A stretch of 64,000 nt of DNA from an uncultured Lachnospiraceae bacterium (GTDB taxonomy: Bacteria; Bacillota; Clostridia; Lachnospirales; Lachnospiraceae), in assembly GCA_948470335.1 (NCBI GenBank), contig CAOKOL010000005.1:83357-147356 (forward strand), read 5' to 3'. Position numbers and translations under genes: made by a program. Shown here one piece after another: positions 26,944 through 36,088 of this stretch; position 1 is the stretch's first letter; each line of letters begins with the position of its first letter. The notes beneath the pieces were generated by a model. That model ran no database searches, was not told where the DNA came from, and was given only the letters and a program-made list of their open reading frames with translations.

Positions 26944-28365
26944 TCAGCCGGGCGATTGTATCTGATACAGCCGGAACGAATACTCATCCAGCCCATATTC
27001 TCCCTTTAAAGTCCGGTCCAGTCCCAGCTCCTCCATCCGTTCCTCCGTCAGCTCGTTAAAAACCTGACAGTACCATATGTCACCGGACCCGTTCCAGTCC
27101 ACATCTTCCCAGTATGCCACCTCATAATCGGGATAATAATATTCCAGCACAAGGCCGATATGTCCGTAATCATAGATCAGCCGGTCTCCAGGCTTTAGCA
27201 TCCGTTCGATCTCCGACCGGGTCCGGGCGGTCTGTATCCCGTATTCTTCCTTCCACACATCCCGGTAGCCCAGCCCGCCGGTAAGCAGCAAAAGACCGCA
27301 CAAAAGCGCCGTCAGCCGCCGAGGCATCTGCGCTATGAATACCGCCAGTCCGAAAGCGGCCAGCCCCGCCGCGGGAATCATATATCTGGGCACAAAAACC
27401 GGACGGAACAGAATACCGGCAGTCACCCCTGTCAGGACTGTCAAAAACAATATCCCGTAACCCGCGGCTCCGGCCAGCAGCTCCTCTCTCTGTTCGGTAA
27501 TCCCCCGCCATAAAAGCCATACAAAGCCAAAGGCAAAAACCACCGTAAACAAAAGGGATACCGGCATCGCCTCCGTCTTAAACAGCCAGCCTGCCCACCG
27601 GATCGCCGTCCCCAGGGAAGGCTGTTCGATCCAGTAATTCTCCTCCACCTGAACAGCCTGTCCCACAAACACAAAAAGCCAGGGCAGGTAAGCGGCGATG
27701 CTGACGGCCAGGCAAAGAAGCCAGCGCCGGACTGCCGTTTTCCGCACCGCCCGATCAAAAAGAAAGGCCAGAAGCAGAAATCCATAGATCCAGGCCACCG
27801 ATACCAACGCATAATAATGGGTATACGCGGCGGCGGTGCCAAAGGCCCAAAATCCGATCCACCGCCAAAATAAGCCCCGTTCTCTCCGATGCTTCCGGAG
27901 TGAATAAGCCAGCAGACCGCAGGCCGTTACGAAACACATCGCCTGAGGATACATGCGCGGTTCCACGCCATGGCGGATCAACTGAGGCATCAGCCCCACC
28001 GCAGCGATATAAATTGCCGCAGTTTTTTTTCCGAATTCAGGACCGATCAGCCAGATCCCCTGCAGCATCGTCAAACATATAAAGGCAGCCGATATCCCTT
28101 TCACCACCGGTACCGAATACCCGAACAGGGTACAGATCAGCTTCACAATCATATAATACAGCGGCGGATGCACGTCGGAAATCAACAGCTTCCACGCTTC
28201 CGGCCAGGGTTTTTGAACCAGCAGCATCGTGTATGCCTCATCCGCCCACAGAGAATCATTGAAACACAGTCCGGCATACGCCGCCCCAAGACCGAGCGTC
28301 AGTCCCCACAGCAGAACCTTATTCTCTTTTTCATCAAACTTTCTCCGAACTGTCCTGTTTCTCAT
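26944..28365 (-). CDS. GT-C glycosyltransferase, PMT/ArnT-like
   Basis: 473 residues from the ATG with AAAGGA six bases upstream (an upstream GTG is poorer). A multi-span GT-C membrane protein: the first external loop has the catalytic-type motif DSLWADEAYTML and then DVHPPLYYMIVKL, the signature of family-39-like enzymes that use polyprenyl-phosphate sugars. About 10-11 membrane helices, then a ~110-residue extracytoplasmic C-terminal domain. Likely transfers a sugar outside the membrane for a cell-surface glycan or glycoprotein. It lies between paralog 4 and another GT-C gene. Confidence 0.85.
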   Translation of the reverse strand: MRNRTVRRKFDEKENKVLLWGLTLGLGAAYAGLCFNDSLWADEAYTMLLVQKPWPEAWKLLISDVHPPLYYMIVKLICTLFGYSVPVVKGISAAFICLTMLQGIWLIGPEFGKKTAAIYIAAVGLMPQLIRHGVEPRMYPQAMCFVTACGLLAYSLRKHRRERGLFWRWIGFWAFGTAAAYTHYYALVSVAWIYGFLLLAFLFDRAVRKTAVRRWLLCLAVSIAAYLPWLFVFVGQAVQVEENYWIEQPSLGTAIRWAGWLFKTEAMPVSLLFTVVFAFGFVWLLWRGITEQREELLAGAAGYGILFLTVLTGVTAGILFRPVFVPRYMIPAAGLAAFGLAVFIAQMPRRLTALLCGLLLLTGGLGYRDVWKEEYGIQTARTRSEIERMLKPGDRLIYDYGHIGLVLEYYYPDYEVAYWEDVDWNGSGDIWYCQVFNELTEERMEELGLDRTLKGEYGLDEYSFRLYQIQSPG

Positions 28366-28421
28366 AGTTCCTTTCTTTCCGCAACAGAGTTCCACCGCGG
28401 TCCTCCGTTATGTTATCCGTT

Positions 28422-30452
28422 TTATTCCAGTATGGCAATGCTAAGGTCCGAGATCTGCATCTGCATATTCTCTGTCTCATAAATCCGGAATTCAAACCCC
28501 AGCGCATTTTCATTCAGGGTAAAGGGCAGCTCCACCGTCACGGCCCCCTGTCCTTCCAGCTCTTTCGCCGTGTACTCCTTCACGCCGTACACCTGCTCTC
28601 CGCCGCCCCGGCACACATCTATGACACAGCGCTCTTCTCCGGTCATTTCCTGAAAATCATCTTTGAGCCGAATCGTCACTTTTGCCAGATAGGTGCCCGG
28701 AAGCAGCTCCGTATACGGCCCGCACACCACATAGCCTTCGCTGCCGCCGGTGTCAAACACCGTCTGCCCCTCTTCAATGCCGCTCATATGTTCCAGTGCG
28801 GCCGACTCCACAAAATCCGTATACCGATCCTCCGGTATGCGGAAAATCCGGATTCCGCCTCCCGTATACCCAAGACGGGAAATCTCCATGGCATATCTGA
28901 CATTGGCCGCCAGCCCGCCAAGGGCCGTACGGCTGTCCTCTTTGCGGACCGTACCGTATTCCTTCATCAGCTCAAATTCATCAAATATACGGTCATAAAT
29001 CTCAATTTCCTCCCCGTATTTATCAGGAGAAGAAAAATATCTGCCCCAAACATTGCTGTTCATCACCAGATAGTTCCGATTGCGGTACTCTCCTTTCACC
29101 ATCAGTTTTCCGTCCCGGATCACAAACTGATCGAACAGGGCGACTCCCTCGGTGTCCAGAGAATCCACCCCGTCGGACACCGCGTTCTCCCTGGTGATCT
29201 GATGTTCCTGACAGTAGCGCACCGCCACCTGCTGGCTGTCGTCAAGCACCTGACTGAACAATTCCACGGCCATCAGCGCCGTCATTCCCAGAAACACCAC
29301 CGCCGTAAAGACCGCCGTTAAGACAGACGCCGCTTTCTGAGGCCACCCGCCTGCCAGCCATTTCCGGCACAGCATCGCCGCCTCCAGAACGCCCACGGAA
29401 CCGATCATAATAAAAACCGCAAAAATGGGAATTCCCCACCGTGTCCAGTAAAAATTCAGGCAACTTAAACAGACCCAGTATATCAGAAGAAATCCGATTC
29501 CCGCCGCGGACTGACGTTTCCGTTCCTTTATCAGAACCGCCGCGCCCAGAATCAGAAATACCATAAATTCCCTCCCGGCATTCTCCAGAAAGGTTCTGAC
29601 ATAATACACAAAATTTTTCCGGAATCCCTGAGGCTCCATGCCCATATGCTCATGGTCCGCCTGCCAGAACAGAAACTCGATGACTGCCTTATATTTGATA
29701 AACAGCGCCGGAGAACACAGGAATGTAAACAGCACAAACGCCGCCGCCGCCAAAAGTCCGTGGCCGAAAAATAATTTCCAGCTTTTCTGCCGCAGGCTTT
29801 CCATCGTAACCACAAGGGCGATACCCAGACACAGAGCCGCCGCCGAATATTTCACCGTCACGGCCAGCCCCGTGAAAAAACTCATAAGCAGCAGATTTTT
29901 CACCGACGCCTGTTCCAGATAACACACGCCGCACAGCACTGCCGCCAGCATTACGCACATCAGCGGAATATCCGCGGAGGCATACTGAGAATGGATCACA
30001 TATACCGGAAAGACCGCCGCAATCAAAGCGGCCACCACGCCCGCATTCCTCTTGATCTTTTCCATAATCAGAAAAATCAGTACAATTGATACCGTACCGA
30101 AAAATATGGATACGTACCGCGACAACAGATACAGCACCGCCGGATTCTGCTCATATACCAGCTCCACTGGCATATGCAGCTTTACCGCCGCATACAGCTT
30201 GTATAAAACCAGACTCATGTACATCATCAGATGTCCGGGCCATTGAAAAATTTCCTCCGGCGGCAGGAACGTATGCTCCCTGACCATATACATGGCGCCG
30301 TCCACGATCTGCCATTCGTCCGGGTGCAGCAAAAGCGGCAGTCCCCAGCCCCGGCCATAGAGGCGCAGTCCGGCGCCCAGCGCCGTGATCAGAATCAGCG
30401 CATAATGCCGCCAGTCCATTTTCTCAAGGATTCTTTCCATATATTTTTTCAC
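28422..30452 (-). CDS. GT-C glycosyltransferase, PMT family
   Basis: 676 residues. Starts with GTG at 30452, preceded by AGAGGA, two bases after the previous gene's stop; an in-frame ATG four codons later is possible. The first external loop has LLHPDEWQIVDGA with the acidic GT-C motif and then FQWPGHLMMYMSL. About 11 membrane helices cover residues ~17-375, followed by a ~300-residue C-terminal extracytoplasmic domain that ends in beta strands, perhaps a carbohydrate-binding module. Expected to use a lipid-linked sugar donor. Translationally linked with the GtrII-like gene upstream. Confidence 0.85.
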   Translation of the reverse strand: MKKYMERILEKMDWRHYALILITALGAGLRLYGRGWGLPLLLHPDEWQIVDGAMYMVREHTFLPPEEIFQWPGHLMMYMSLVLYKLYAAVKLHMPVELVYEQNPAVLYLLSRYVSIFFGTVSIVLIFLIMEKIKRNAGVVAALIAAVFPVYVIHSQYASADIPLMCVMLAAVLCGVCYLEQASVKNLLLMSFFTGLAVTVKYSAAALCLGIALVVTMESLRQKSWKLFFGHGLLAAAAFVLFTFLCSPALFIKYKAVIEFLFWQADHEHMGMEPQGFRKNFVYYVRTFLENAGREFMVFLILGAAVLIKERKRQSAAGIGFLLIYWVCLSCLNFYWTRWGIPIFAVFIMIGSVGVLEAAMLCRKWLAGGWPQKAASVLTAVFTAVVFLGMTALMAVELFSQVLDDSQQVAVRYCQEHQITRENAVSDGVDSLDTEGVALFDQFVIRDGKLMVKGEYRNRNYLVMNSNVWGRYFSSPDKYGEEIEIYDRIFDEFELMKEYGTVRKEDSRTALGGLAANVRYAMEISRLGYTGGGIRIFRIPEDRYTDFVESAALEHMSGIEEGQTVFDTGGSEGYVVCGPYTELLPGTYLAKVTIRLKDDFQEMTGEERCVIDVCRGGGEQVYGVKEYTAKELEGQGAVTVELPFTLNENALGFEFRIYETENMQMQISDLSIAILE

Positions 30453-30453
30453 G

Positions 30454-32100
30454 TCATTCCTCTTTTCCTGTCTCCGACAGTTTCACCACGGCCACATGAT
30501 CGACGACCTGCACGGCATCCGCCGCCGGCCAGCAGCCCATCTCCCTCACCTGCTCGGAGCCGGCCAGTCTCTTATAGGTCTCAAAATCCGTCATGGGGAA
30601 TTTCCATTCCCAGTCGTCCGGCACCGGCCACTGGGGCTGGGAGGAGAAATCCACGGGAGGAATCTCCTCTTCCGGACGCTCCCGGTAGTAGGACAGCTCC
30701 AGTCCCACGATCTCCGATAAAAACAGCGTCGAATAGGTATTCCCGGCGCTGAACAGATCTCTGTGAACATATTTCAGCAGGCCCAGCTCCCGCAGTCCGG
30801 CAGCTCCCTCATATTCCTCTTTGTTAAACCAGTCTGTCTCTCCCACTACCATAACGGAGGTAATCTCTCCGTGGTCCAGCAGATGAATCCGGAAAGCGAT
30901 CTCCACGCCGATTCCGTAGGACCTCTCATAGCAGCGGTGAACATACTGGTAAAACAGATTGGCCGTAATGCCGTTGTGTACAATAATCACGGCCAGAAAC
31001 AATGCTGCCATACTGCTGAGTCCGGGCTTTACCCACCGTTCCAGCAAGACGGCCGTCAGAATATAGAGCAGACAGATACTCTGCTCCATCCGGGTGCTGT
31101 ACTGGGTTCCCGGAGAGGCAAAAAACCAGATAAAGGCCGCGAAGGGAATCGCCGCCGCACTGAGCAGAAAGAGGGCACACCGGCCTTTTCCGGCAAACAG
31201 ACGGCTTTTTATCATGGACGTCACAACCGTAACACCGAAGAGCAGAAGAAACATCATATTCAGCAGCGTATAAACCGTCAGCCCTCTCTGCATAAAATTC
31301 CATACGGCAAATACGGAAAAAAATGCCTTCGCCGTTTCCAGAACCGCCTGCACAAACGTAGCCGGACTGACATGCCCCACCGCCGCAATTCCCAGATAAG
31401 GAGAGGGCCGGATCCCCTGAACAGAGAGAAGCAGCTTCCAGATTACATAATATGCCGCCACCCCCGCTCCGTATATCAAAATCTGATTTCTGATCCAGAG
31501 CAGATATTCCTTCCAGGGGTAACGATTCTCCAAAAGCTCTGCCATAAAATAACACAGCGCCAAAACCAGCGCAAAAGAAAGATAAGCCTGGTAAATGCCG
31601 CAGCAGAACACAATGCTGAAAAAAGCCGCGGACAGACAGGATTTCCGTTTTTCTCCGATCATGGAACAGCGGACCGCAAAAGCCGCCAGCGCCATGGCCA
31701 TCATATATCCGTCCGCCGTAAATCCAAAATAAAAGGTCTGGGTCACGGCCGGAAATGCCGCCAGAAAACCACCGGTCAGCACAATCAGCACCGGATTTTT
31801 CATGCGGAACAGATCCGCAACCAGTACTGCCGTAATCCCGATCCAGAACAATGCGATCAGTCCGATCACCCAAGGCAGGTCAAAATAAGAGCTGAAACCA
31901 CAGGCGGCAGAGAGAAACCATCTGCCCAGCTTCGCCATATTCTGGCTGCTGTATACATTATACAGAGAATCATGCCCCGGCAGCGTGTTGGTAAACTTAT
32001 AGATATGGATCAGCAGACCGATCAGAAAAGCGGAGGCAAACGCCTTCTTCCATTCCTGTTTTATTTTTGTGTGGTAAAACCGAATCAGACCTTCTCCCAT
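30454..32100 (-). CDS. GtrII-like glucosyltransferase membrane protein
   Basis: 548 residues from the ATG at 32100 (AAAGGA five bases upstream). About 11 membrane helices; the TNTLPGHDSLYNVYSSQNMAKLGRWFL region near the N-terminus and the TADGYMMAMALA segment match the GtrII glucosyltransferase family, which adds glucose from undecaprenyl-phosphate-glucose to surface polysaccharide (O-antigen in Gram-negatives). A C-terminal external domain (~390-545) is present. It is the first gene of the operon running down to paralog 4. Confidence 0.8.
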   Translation of the reverse strand: MGEGLIRFYHTKIKQEWKKAFASAFLIGLLIHIYKFTNTLPGHDSLYNVYSSQNMAKLGRWFLSAACGFSSYFDLPWVIGLIALFWIGITAVLVADLFRMKNPVLIVLTGGFLAAFPAVTQTFYFGFTADGYMMAMALAAFAVRCSMIGEKRKSCLSAAFFSIVFCCGIYQAYLSFALVLALCYFMAELLENRYPWKEYLLWIRNQILIYGAGVAAYYVIWKLLLSVQGIRPSPYLGIAAVGHVSPATFVQAVLETAKAFFSVFAVWNFMQRGLTVYTLLNMMFLLLFGVTVVTSMIKSRLFAGKGRCALFLLSAAAIPFAAFIWFFASPGTQYSTRMEQSICLLYILTAVLLERWVKPGLSSMAALFLAVIIVHNGITANLFYQYVHRCYERSYGIGVEIAFRIHLLDHGEITSVMVVGETDWFNKEEYEGAAGLRELGLLKYVHRDLFSAGNTYSTLFLSEIVGLELSYYRERPEEEIPPVDFSSQPQWPVPDDWEWKFPMTDFETYKRLAGSEQVREMGCWPAADAVQVVDHVAVVKLSETGKEE

Positions 32101-32288
32101 TTTTCCTTTCCCGTTCCGCAAAACCGCGGCATATTTTTTATGACATTCACACATTGCTTTCCATTCTAACACAAAATTCCCGGACAGGCCACTATTTCTT
32201 ATGGAAAAAACAACCGGCCGATATTGCCAATCCTCCGGATTTATATTAAAATAGTTTTTAAATTTTCAAGGAAAGTGAGAATCATGAA

Positions 32289-33032
32289 ATGAGCGATGAA
32301 CATACCCTTTTTCCCCAAACCCTTTCCGGTCATATCCTGTTATCCACGGATACCTTTGACTGGGATACGTTTAAACTGCAATTTTTTGACAACTGGCAGA
32401 CAGAAGTGACTGAGGAGCCTGTGGAGGACAACCTAATTTTCCAGCTCGGTGAAATCACGGTCACCCTGTCCCTGATTAAAAAAACCGTGCCCGAAGCCAT
32501 TGACACGGCGGAGAACAATTATCTCTGGATCAACGCTGCGGAGGCCATCGGCAGCCACAAAGCCCATGTGGCTCTGGGCGTTATCGGTGCTGACAACCCG
32601 CTCCAGCGCCACATTCTGTTTACGATGACTGCCGCCAGCATCATGAGCCAGGAAAATGCGATCGGCCTGTATCAGTATCCGGTAACCAGAAAGGCCTCCG
32701 ATTATATCGAAGCCGCCATGTCGCTGAAACAGGACAATTTTCCCGTTACGATCTGGGTATTTGCCGGTTTTTACAAAGGGAAACTGGGCAAGATCTGCTG
32801 TTATACATACGGACTGGAACAGTTTGGCAGGGAGGAAGTGGAGATTCTGGACAGCGATGCGGACATGGTGATGATCTATCAGTTTATCTATCAGATCATC
32901 GGCTACCTGATCGCCCAGAACGGAACGCTGAACGACGGAGAGGCGATCGGATTCTCCAAGGAACATTCTTATGACGTAACCCGGTCCCCGGGCGCCGCGC
33001 TGGAAGGAACAACTGTCAAAATCAGTTTTTAA
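32289..33032 (+). CDS. DUF4261-domain protein
   Basis: 247 residues, soluble, no signal peptide. The middle (WINAAEAIGSHKAHVALGV and the conserved ASIMSQENAIGLY around 115-128) and the C-terminal region (GYLIAQNGTLNDGEAIGFS) match DUF4261, a family of unknown function found in many bacteria, sometimes near immunity or toxin loci. It is a lone plus-strand gene between the glycan operon and the Wzz-like gene, closed by a good terminator. AAGGAAAGTGAG lies upstream of the start. Confidence 0.8.
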   Translation: MSDEHTLFPQTLSGHILLSTDTFDWDTFKLQFFDNWQTEVTEEPVEDNLIFQLGEITVTLSLIKKTVPEAIDTAENNYLWINAAEAIGSHKAHVALGVIGADNPLQRHILFTMTAASIMSQENAIGLYQYPVTRKASDYIEAAMSLKQDNFPVTIWVFAGFYKGKLGKICCYTYGLEQFGREEVEILDSDADMVMIYQFIYQIIGYLIAQNGTLNDGEAIGFSKEHSYDVTRSPGAALEGTTVKISF

Positions 33033-33042
33033 CATACTCCGT

Positions 33043-33084
33043 ATAAAACCGGGGGGAACGGATATCCGCTCCCTCCGGTTTTAT
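33043..33084 (+). terminator. Terminator after the DUF4261 gene
   Basis: ATAAAACCGG/CCGGTTTTAT 10-bp stem with further GGGG/CTCC pairing inside; the T-rich 3' arm follows the stop by 10 bases. Confidence 0.8.
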
Positions 33085-33143
33085 GTTATGCATCACTTTG
33101 CCGCCGGCAGCACCCTTCGCAATGCACCCGGACAGCAGCGGTT

Positions 33144-34319
33144 TTATTCCACCACTGCCACGCCCAGCGGCTTTTTCTTTACGTCGTCTATAAAGGAAAT
33201 CTCCTGACGGATCTCCTCCAGCCTGCTCTTTCCCGTCTGCTCTACCAGCAGAATCTCGTCAGCCTGTCTGAACTGGGGAAGCGCGTCAAGATTTTTCAGA
33301 GGATTCGCCAAAATCATATATTTCACGGAACTGTCTTTTCTTCCCAGATATTCCGTCAGCTCCCGCAGATGGCTTTCCTCCGCCATACCTGTCACCAGAA
33401 CCGTTTTTCCTTTCAGTTCTCCGGCCAGATTGGACATCCTGCCGTAGATCACGTCATAGGCTTCTTCTCTGGTATGGAAAATATGTCCGTTTAACCGGTC
33501 AACCAGACCGTCGATTCCTTTTCGGGCCTTTTTCACGGGAATAACCGAAAGCAGTCTGAGGCCGTACATATCCTTCAAGGCCCCGGCATCCAGAAGCTTC
33601 CCGCTAAACAGATACATCAGGCAGAGAATAAAGCCCGCTGCAAAAACACCTCCTGCCAGACCGATCACCGCAAACTTAACGGCTATCCTGGAAGGAGCCG
33701 CGGCAATAGCCGCTTCTTCTTCCTCTGTCTCTTCCGTCTCCTCCAGCGTCTCCAGCAGGGCGGCGGCGCTCTTTTCATTTTCCAGTATTTTTTTCTTCAA
33801 CAACTCGATCTGATATTCTGTTGACGCGATATCTCTTTTGCAGGACTGAACCGAATTTGCCAGGGTAGTCTTCTGACCGTACAGCAAAACGGCGTCTTCC
33901 CCTGTCAGATTTTCCTGCCCCTGCCAGGTCTGATCAAATTCGGCCTGCTGGTTTTCAAGAACTTCCAACTGTTTATGGCTGGCCTGAAGCTGGTATTCCC
34001 TCTGGCCCATTTCATCCTCCAGGCTCTTCCCTTTCACCCGCAGATTATAATACAGCAGCGTATCTCCCGTCATTAGAGCGGGATCTGCCACCCCGTCCAT
34101 GACATCCTGCACCAGTTGTTCGGGGTCTATTTCTTCTTCCTCTTCCTTCTCGGCAGGCTCCAGCGCTGCTGCCTGCTCTCTGCTTGCCGAAACATATTTA
34201 TAACCGCCCAGGGCCGCCATACAAAGCAAAGCAGCTACAAAAAGCAGCTTCCATCTGCACAATACATAATATAAGAGATTTTTCAGGTCAATCTCTCTTT
34301 CGTATTCCTGTTGTTCCAT
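33144..34319 (-). CDS. Wzz-like polysaccharide co-polymerase with apparent degenerate BY-kinase domain
   Basis: 391 residues. N-terminal cytoplasmic stretch, membrane helix (~28-46), an external Glu-rich and coiled-coil region (~60-200, two heptad blocks rich in Q/E/L), second membrane helix (~211-233), then a ~155-residue cytoplasmic domain. This is the layout of chain-length regulators (Wzz/CpsC). The C-terminal domain reads like a ParA/CpsD fold: KGKTVLVTGMAEESHLREL stands where Walker A should be but has no GxxGxGKS, while DEILLVEQTGKSRLEEIRQ matches the later conserved strand and helix. It is therefore likely an inactive kinase-like domain. It may set glycan chain length for the nearby glycosyltransferases. 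AGGAAAGT precedes the start. Confidence 0.75.
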   Translation of the reverse strand: MEQQEYEREIDLKNLLYYVLCRWKLLFVAALLCMAALGGYKYVSASREQAAALEPAEKEEEEEIDPEQLVQDVMDGVADPALMTGDTLLYYNLRVKGKSLEDEMGQREYQLQASHKQLEVLENQQAEFDQTWQGQENLTGEDAVLLYGQKTTLANSVQSCKRDIASTEYQIELLKKKILENEKSAAALLETLEETEETEEEEAAIAAAPSRIAVKFAVIGLAGGVFAAGFILCLMYLFSGKLLDAGALKDMYGLRLLSVIPVKKARKGIDGLVDRLNGHIFHTREEAYDVIYGRMSNLAGELKGKTVLVTGMAEESHLRELTEYLGRKDSSVKYMILANPLKNLDALPQFRQADEILLVEQTGKSRLEEIRQEISFIDDVKKKPLGVAVVE

Positions 34320-34422
34320 ACTTTCCTCTTTCCTGACGCGTTTATCGCGTCATCCGGGCAGATTTGAACATTTCCTTTCAAACCTTCGCCTCAAAATTCA
34401 TATCATCATAAGTTACCCACTC

Positions 34423-34451
34423 ATTGTAAAAAAGAATCCGGCCGATGTCAA
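34423..34451 (-). promoter_or_regulatory. Predicted sigma-A promoter of the Wzz-like gene
   Basis: -35 TTGACA (34446-34451), 17-base spacer, -10 TACAAT (34423-34428). It is embedded in the rsmI terminator hairpin. Confidence 0.65.
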
Positions 34452-34470
34452 GTAAATAATCAGGCCGGCC
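34428..34470 (-). terminator. Terminator of the holB-rsmI operon
   Basis: CCGGCC/GGCCGG stem with a ~19-base loop, followed on the minus strand by ATTCTTTTTT. The second stem arm and T-tract double as the spacer of the Wzz-gene promoter. Confidence 0.6.
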
Positions 34471-34476
34471 TGTTAT

Positions 34477-35343
34477 TCATATGCCTCCGTCTATCAATCT
34501 CTGATAAATATCCCGCTTGCTCACTCCTCTGTCCTTCGCCATCTGCTTCATCGCCTCTTTTTTAGACAACCCCTGATCCAGATACTGCTGCAGATGGTCC
34601 TCCAAAGAAACCGTCTCCCACTCTCTTTGCTTTTCCTCCTCCAGTTCCCGGGGATTTCTCCCCCGGATCACCAGAACAAACTCTCCTTTGGGTTCGTTCT
34701 GCCCGTAATAATCAACCGCTTCCTCCAGCGTCAGGGAAAGCCGTTCCTCAAACCGCTTTGTCAGTTCCCGGCAGACTGTCAGACGGCGCCCGGCACCCAG
34801 TACCTGTTTAAGCTCCGCCAGCGTTTTTCGCAGATGATGGGGCGCTTCATAAAGGACGATCGTCCGGGTTTCTTCCCCAAGCTTCGCAAGCACTCTCTCC
34901 CGCTCTTTTTTATCATAGGGCAGAAAGGCTTCAAAGCAAAACCGTCTGGTTTCCAGACCGGAGGTGATCAGCGCCGTAATACAGGCGGCCGGCCCCGGCA
35001 GCGCCGTCAGCGGAACACCGGCTTCATAACACTGACGCACCAGCTCCTCCCCCGGATCGGAAATGCCGGGCGTGCCTGCGTCGGTAATCAGCGCCACCGA
35101 CAGCCCTTTCAGCATCTGCTCTACCAGATAACGGGCCTTTTCCATTTTATTGTGCTCATGATAGCTGGTCATCGGCGTTTTGATGCCAAAATGATTCAGC
35201 AGTTTCAGGCTGTGCCTGGTATCCTCGGCGGCAATCAGATCCACCTCTTTTAATATGCGCAGGGTGCGCAGCGTAATATCCTCCAGATTGCCAATAGGAG
35301 TGGCACAGAGATACAGTATTCCTGACTTCGTTTCAATATCCAT
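34477..35343 (-). CDS. rsmI: 16S rRNA (cytidine-1402-2'-O)-methyltransferase
   Basis: 288 residues of the SAM-dependent tetrapyrrole-methylase fold that 2'-O-methylates C1402 in the ribosomal P site. Motifs: LYLCATPIGNLEDITLRTL at ~10-28, AAEDTRHSLKLLNHFGI (~38-54), LITDAGTPGISDPG (~84-97) and LPGPAACITAL. The C-terminal tail (SKKEAMKQMAKDRGVSKRDIYQ) is a typical RsmI helix-turn-helix-like end. It overlaps the upstream methyltransferase gene by 11 bases, so it is coupled to it. It is last in the conserved Firmicute order holB-yaaT-yabB-yabC. Confidence 0.95.
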   Translation of the reverse strand: MDIETKSGILYLCATPIGNLEDITLRTLRILKEVDLIAAEDTRHSLKLLNHFGIKTPMTSYHEHNKMEKARYLVEQMLKGLSVALITDAGTPGISDPGEELVRQCYEAGVPLTALPGPAACITALITSGLETRRFCFEAFLPYDKKERERVLAKLGEETRTIVLYEAPHHLRKTLAELKQVLGAGRRLTVCRELTKRFEERLSLTLEEAVDYYGQNEPKGEFVLVIRGRNPRELEEEKQREWETVSLEDHLQQYLDQGLSKKEAMKQMAKDRGVSKRDIYQRLIDGGI

Positions 35344-36088
35344 AGATTGTATAAATTTCCTCGCTGTAAACGCCCGGCGCCTGATAGACGATCACCGGCG
35401 GCTCGACGCGCATCTGGGGCCGGCCGCCCAAAAAGGCTTCGATCAGCACCATATTCGCTTCCTGATCCGCAAAGGGATGTACAAATTTCATCCGCTTCGG
35501 CTCCAGCCGATGAACCCGCATTGTTTCAAACAGCTCCGTCAGGCGGTGGGGGCGGTGGACAATATACAGACGGCCTCCCGGACGCAGAACTTTTGCAGCT
35601 TCTCTTGCCACGTCTTCAAACGTACACAGAATCTCATGACGGGCGATTGCTTTCGGCTCCTCCGGGTTTTTCAGCCCGTGATTCTGGTTCATATAGGGCG
35701 GATTGCAGGTGACGACGTCGAAAGAAGCTTCACCAAACAAAGCGGAAGCTTCCTTGATATCGCCGCATACAATCGAAACCTTTTCTTCCAGGCGGTTACA
35801 GGCCACGCTGCGGCCTGCCATCTCCGCCATCTCGGACTGAATCTCCAGTCCGGTAAAATGCCTGCCCTCGGTTTTGGCCTCCAGAAGAATCGGAATAATG
35901 CCGGTTCCGGTTCCCAGATCCAGCGCCCTCTCTCCTTTTTTCACCTGGGCAAAACCGGAGAGCAGAACCGCGTCCATGCCAAAACAGAACCGTTTCGGCT
36001 TCTGAATAATCTTATAATGGTTCCGCTGCAGATCGTCCAGCCGTTCGTCCTCGTATATGCTGACACCATTTTCTTCTCTCCCGGTCAT
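35333..36088 (-). CDS. trmN6: tRNA1(Val) A37 N6-methyltransferase-like (TrmN6/YabB)
   Basis: 251 residues; Rossmann methyltransferase with SAM-binding ALDLGTGTGIIPILL (~55-69) and the N6-adenine catalytic NPPY (~126-129, VVTCNPPYMN). Equivalent to B. subtilis YabB, found between yaaT and rsmI. The ATG overlaps the ricT stop by four bases (ATGA). The expected substrate is A37 of tRNA1Val by homology to E. coli YfiC; this is not proven in Firmicutes. Confidence 0.88.
   Translation of the reverse strand: MTGREENGVSIYEDERLDDLQRNHYKIIQKPKRFCFGMDAVLLSGFAQVKKGERALDLGTGTGIIPILLEAKTEGRHFTGLEIQSEMAEMAGRSVACNRLEEKVSIVCGDIKEASALFGEASFDVVTCNPPYMNQNHGLKNPEEPKAIARHEILCTFEDVAREAAKVLRPGGRLYIVHRPHRLTELFETMRVHRLEPKRMKFVHPFADQEANMVLIEAFLGGRPQMRVEPPVIVYQAPGVYSEEIYTIYGY

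Noticed and set aside
30763..32169. 468-residue plus-strand frame opposite the GtrII-like gene
   Set aside because: Mirrors the codon pattern of the real gene; Gln/Arg/His-rich with no membrane or domain pattern.
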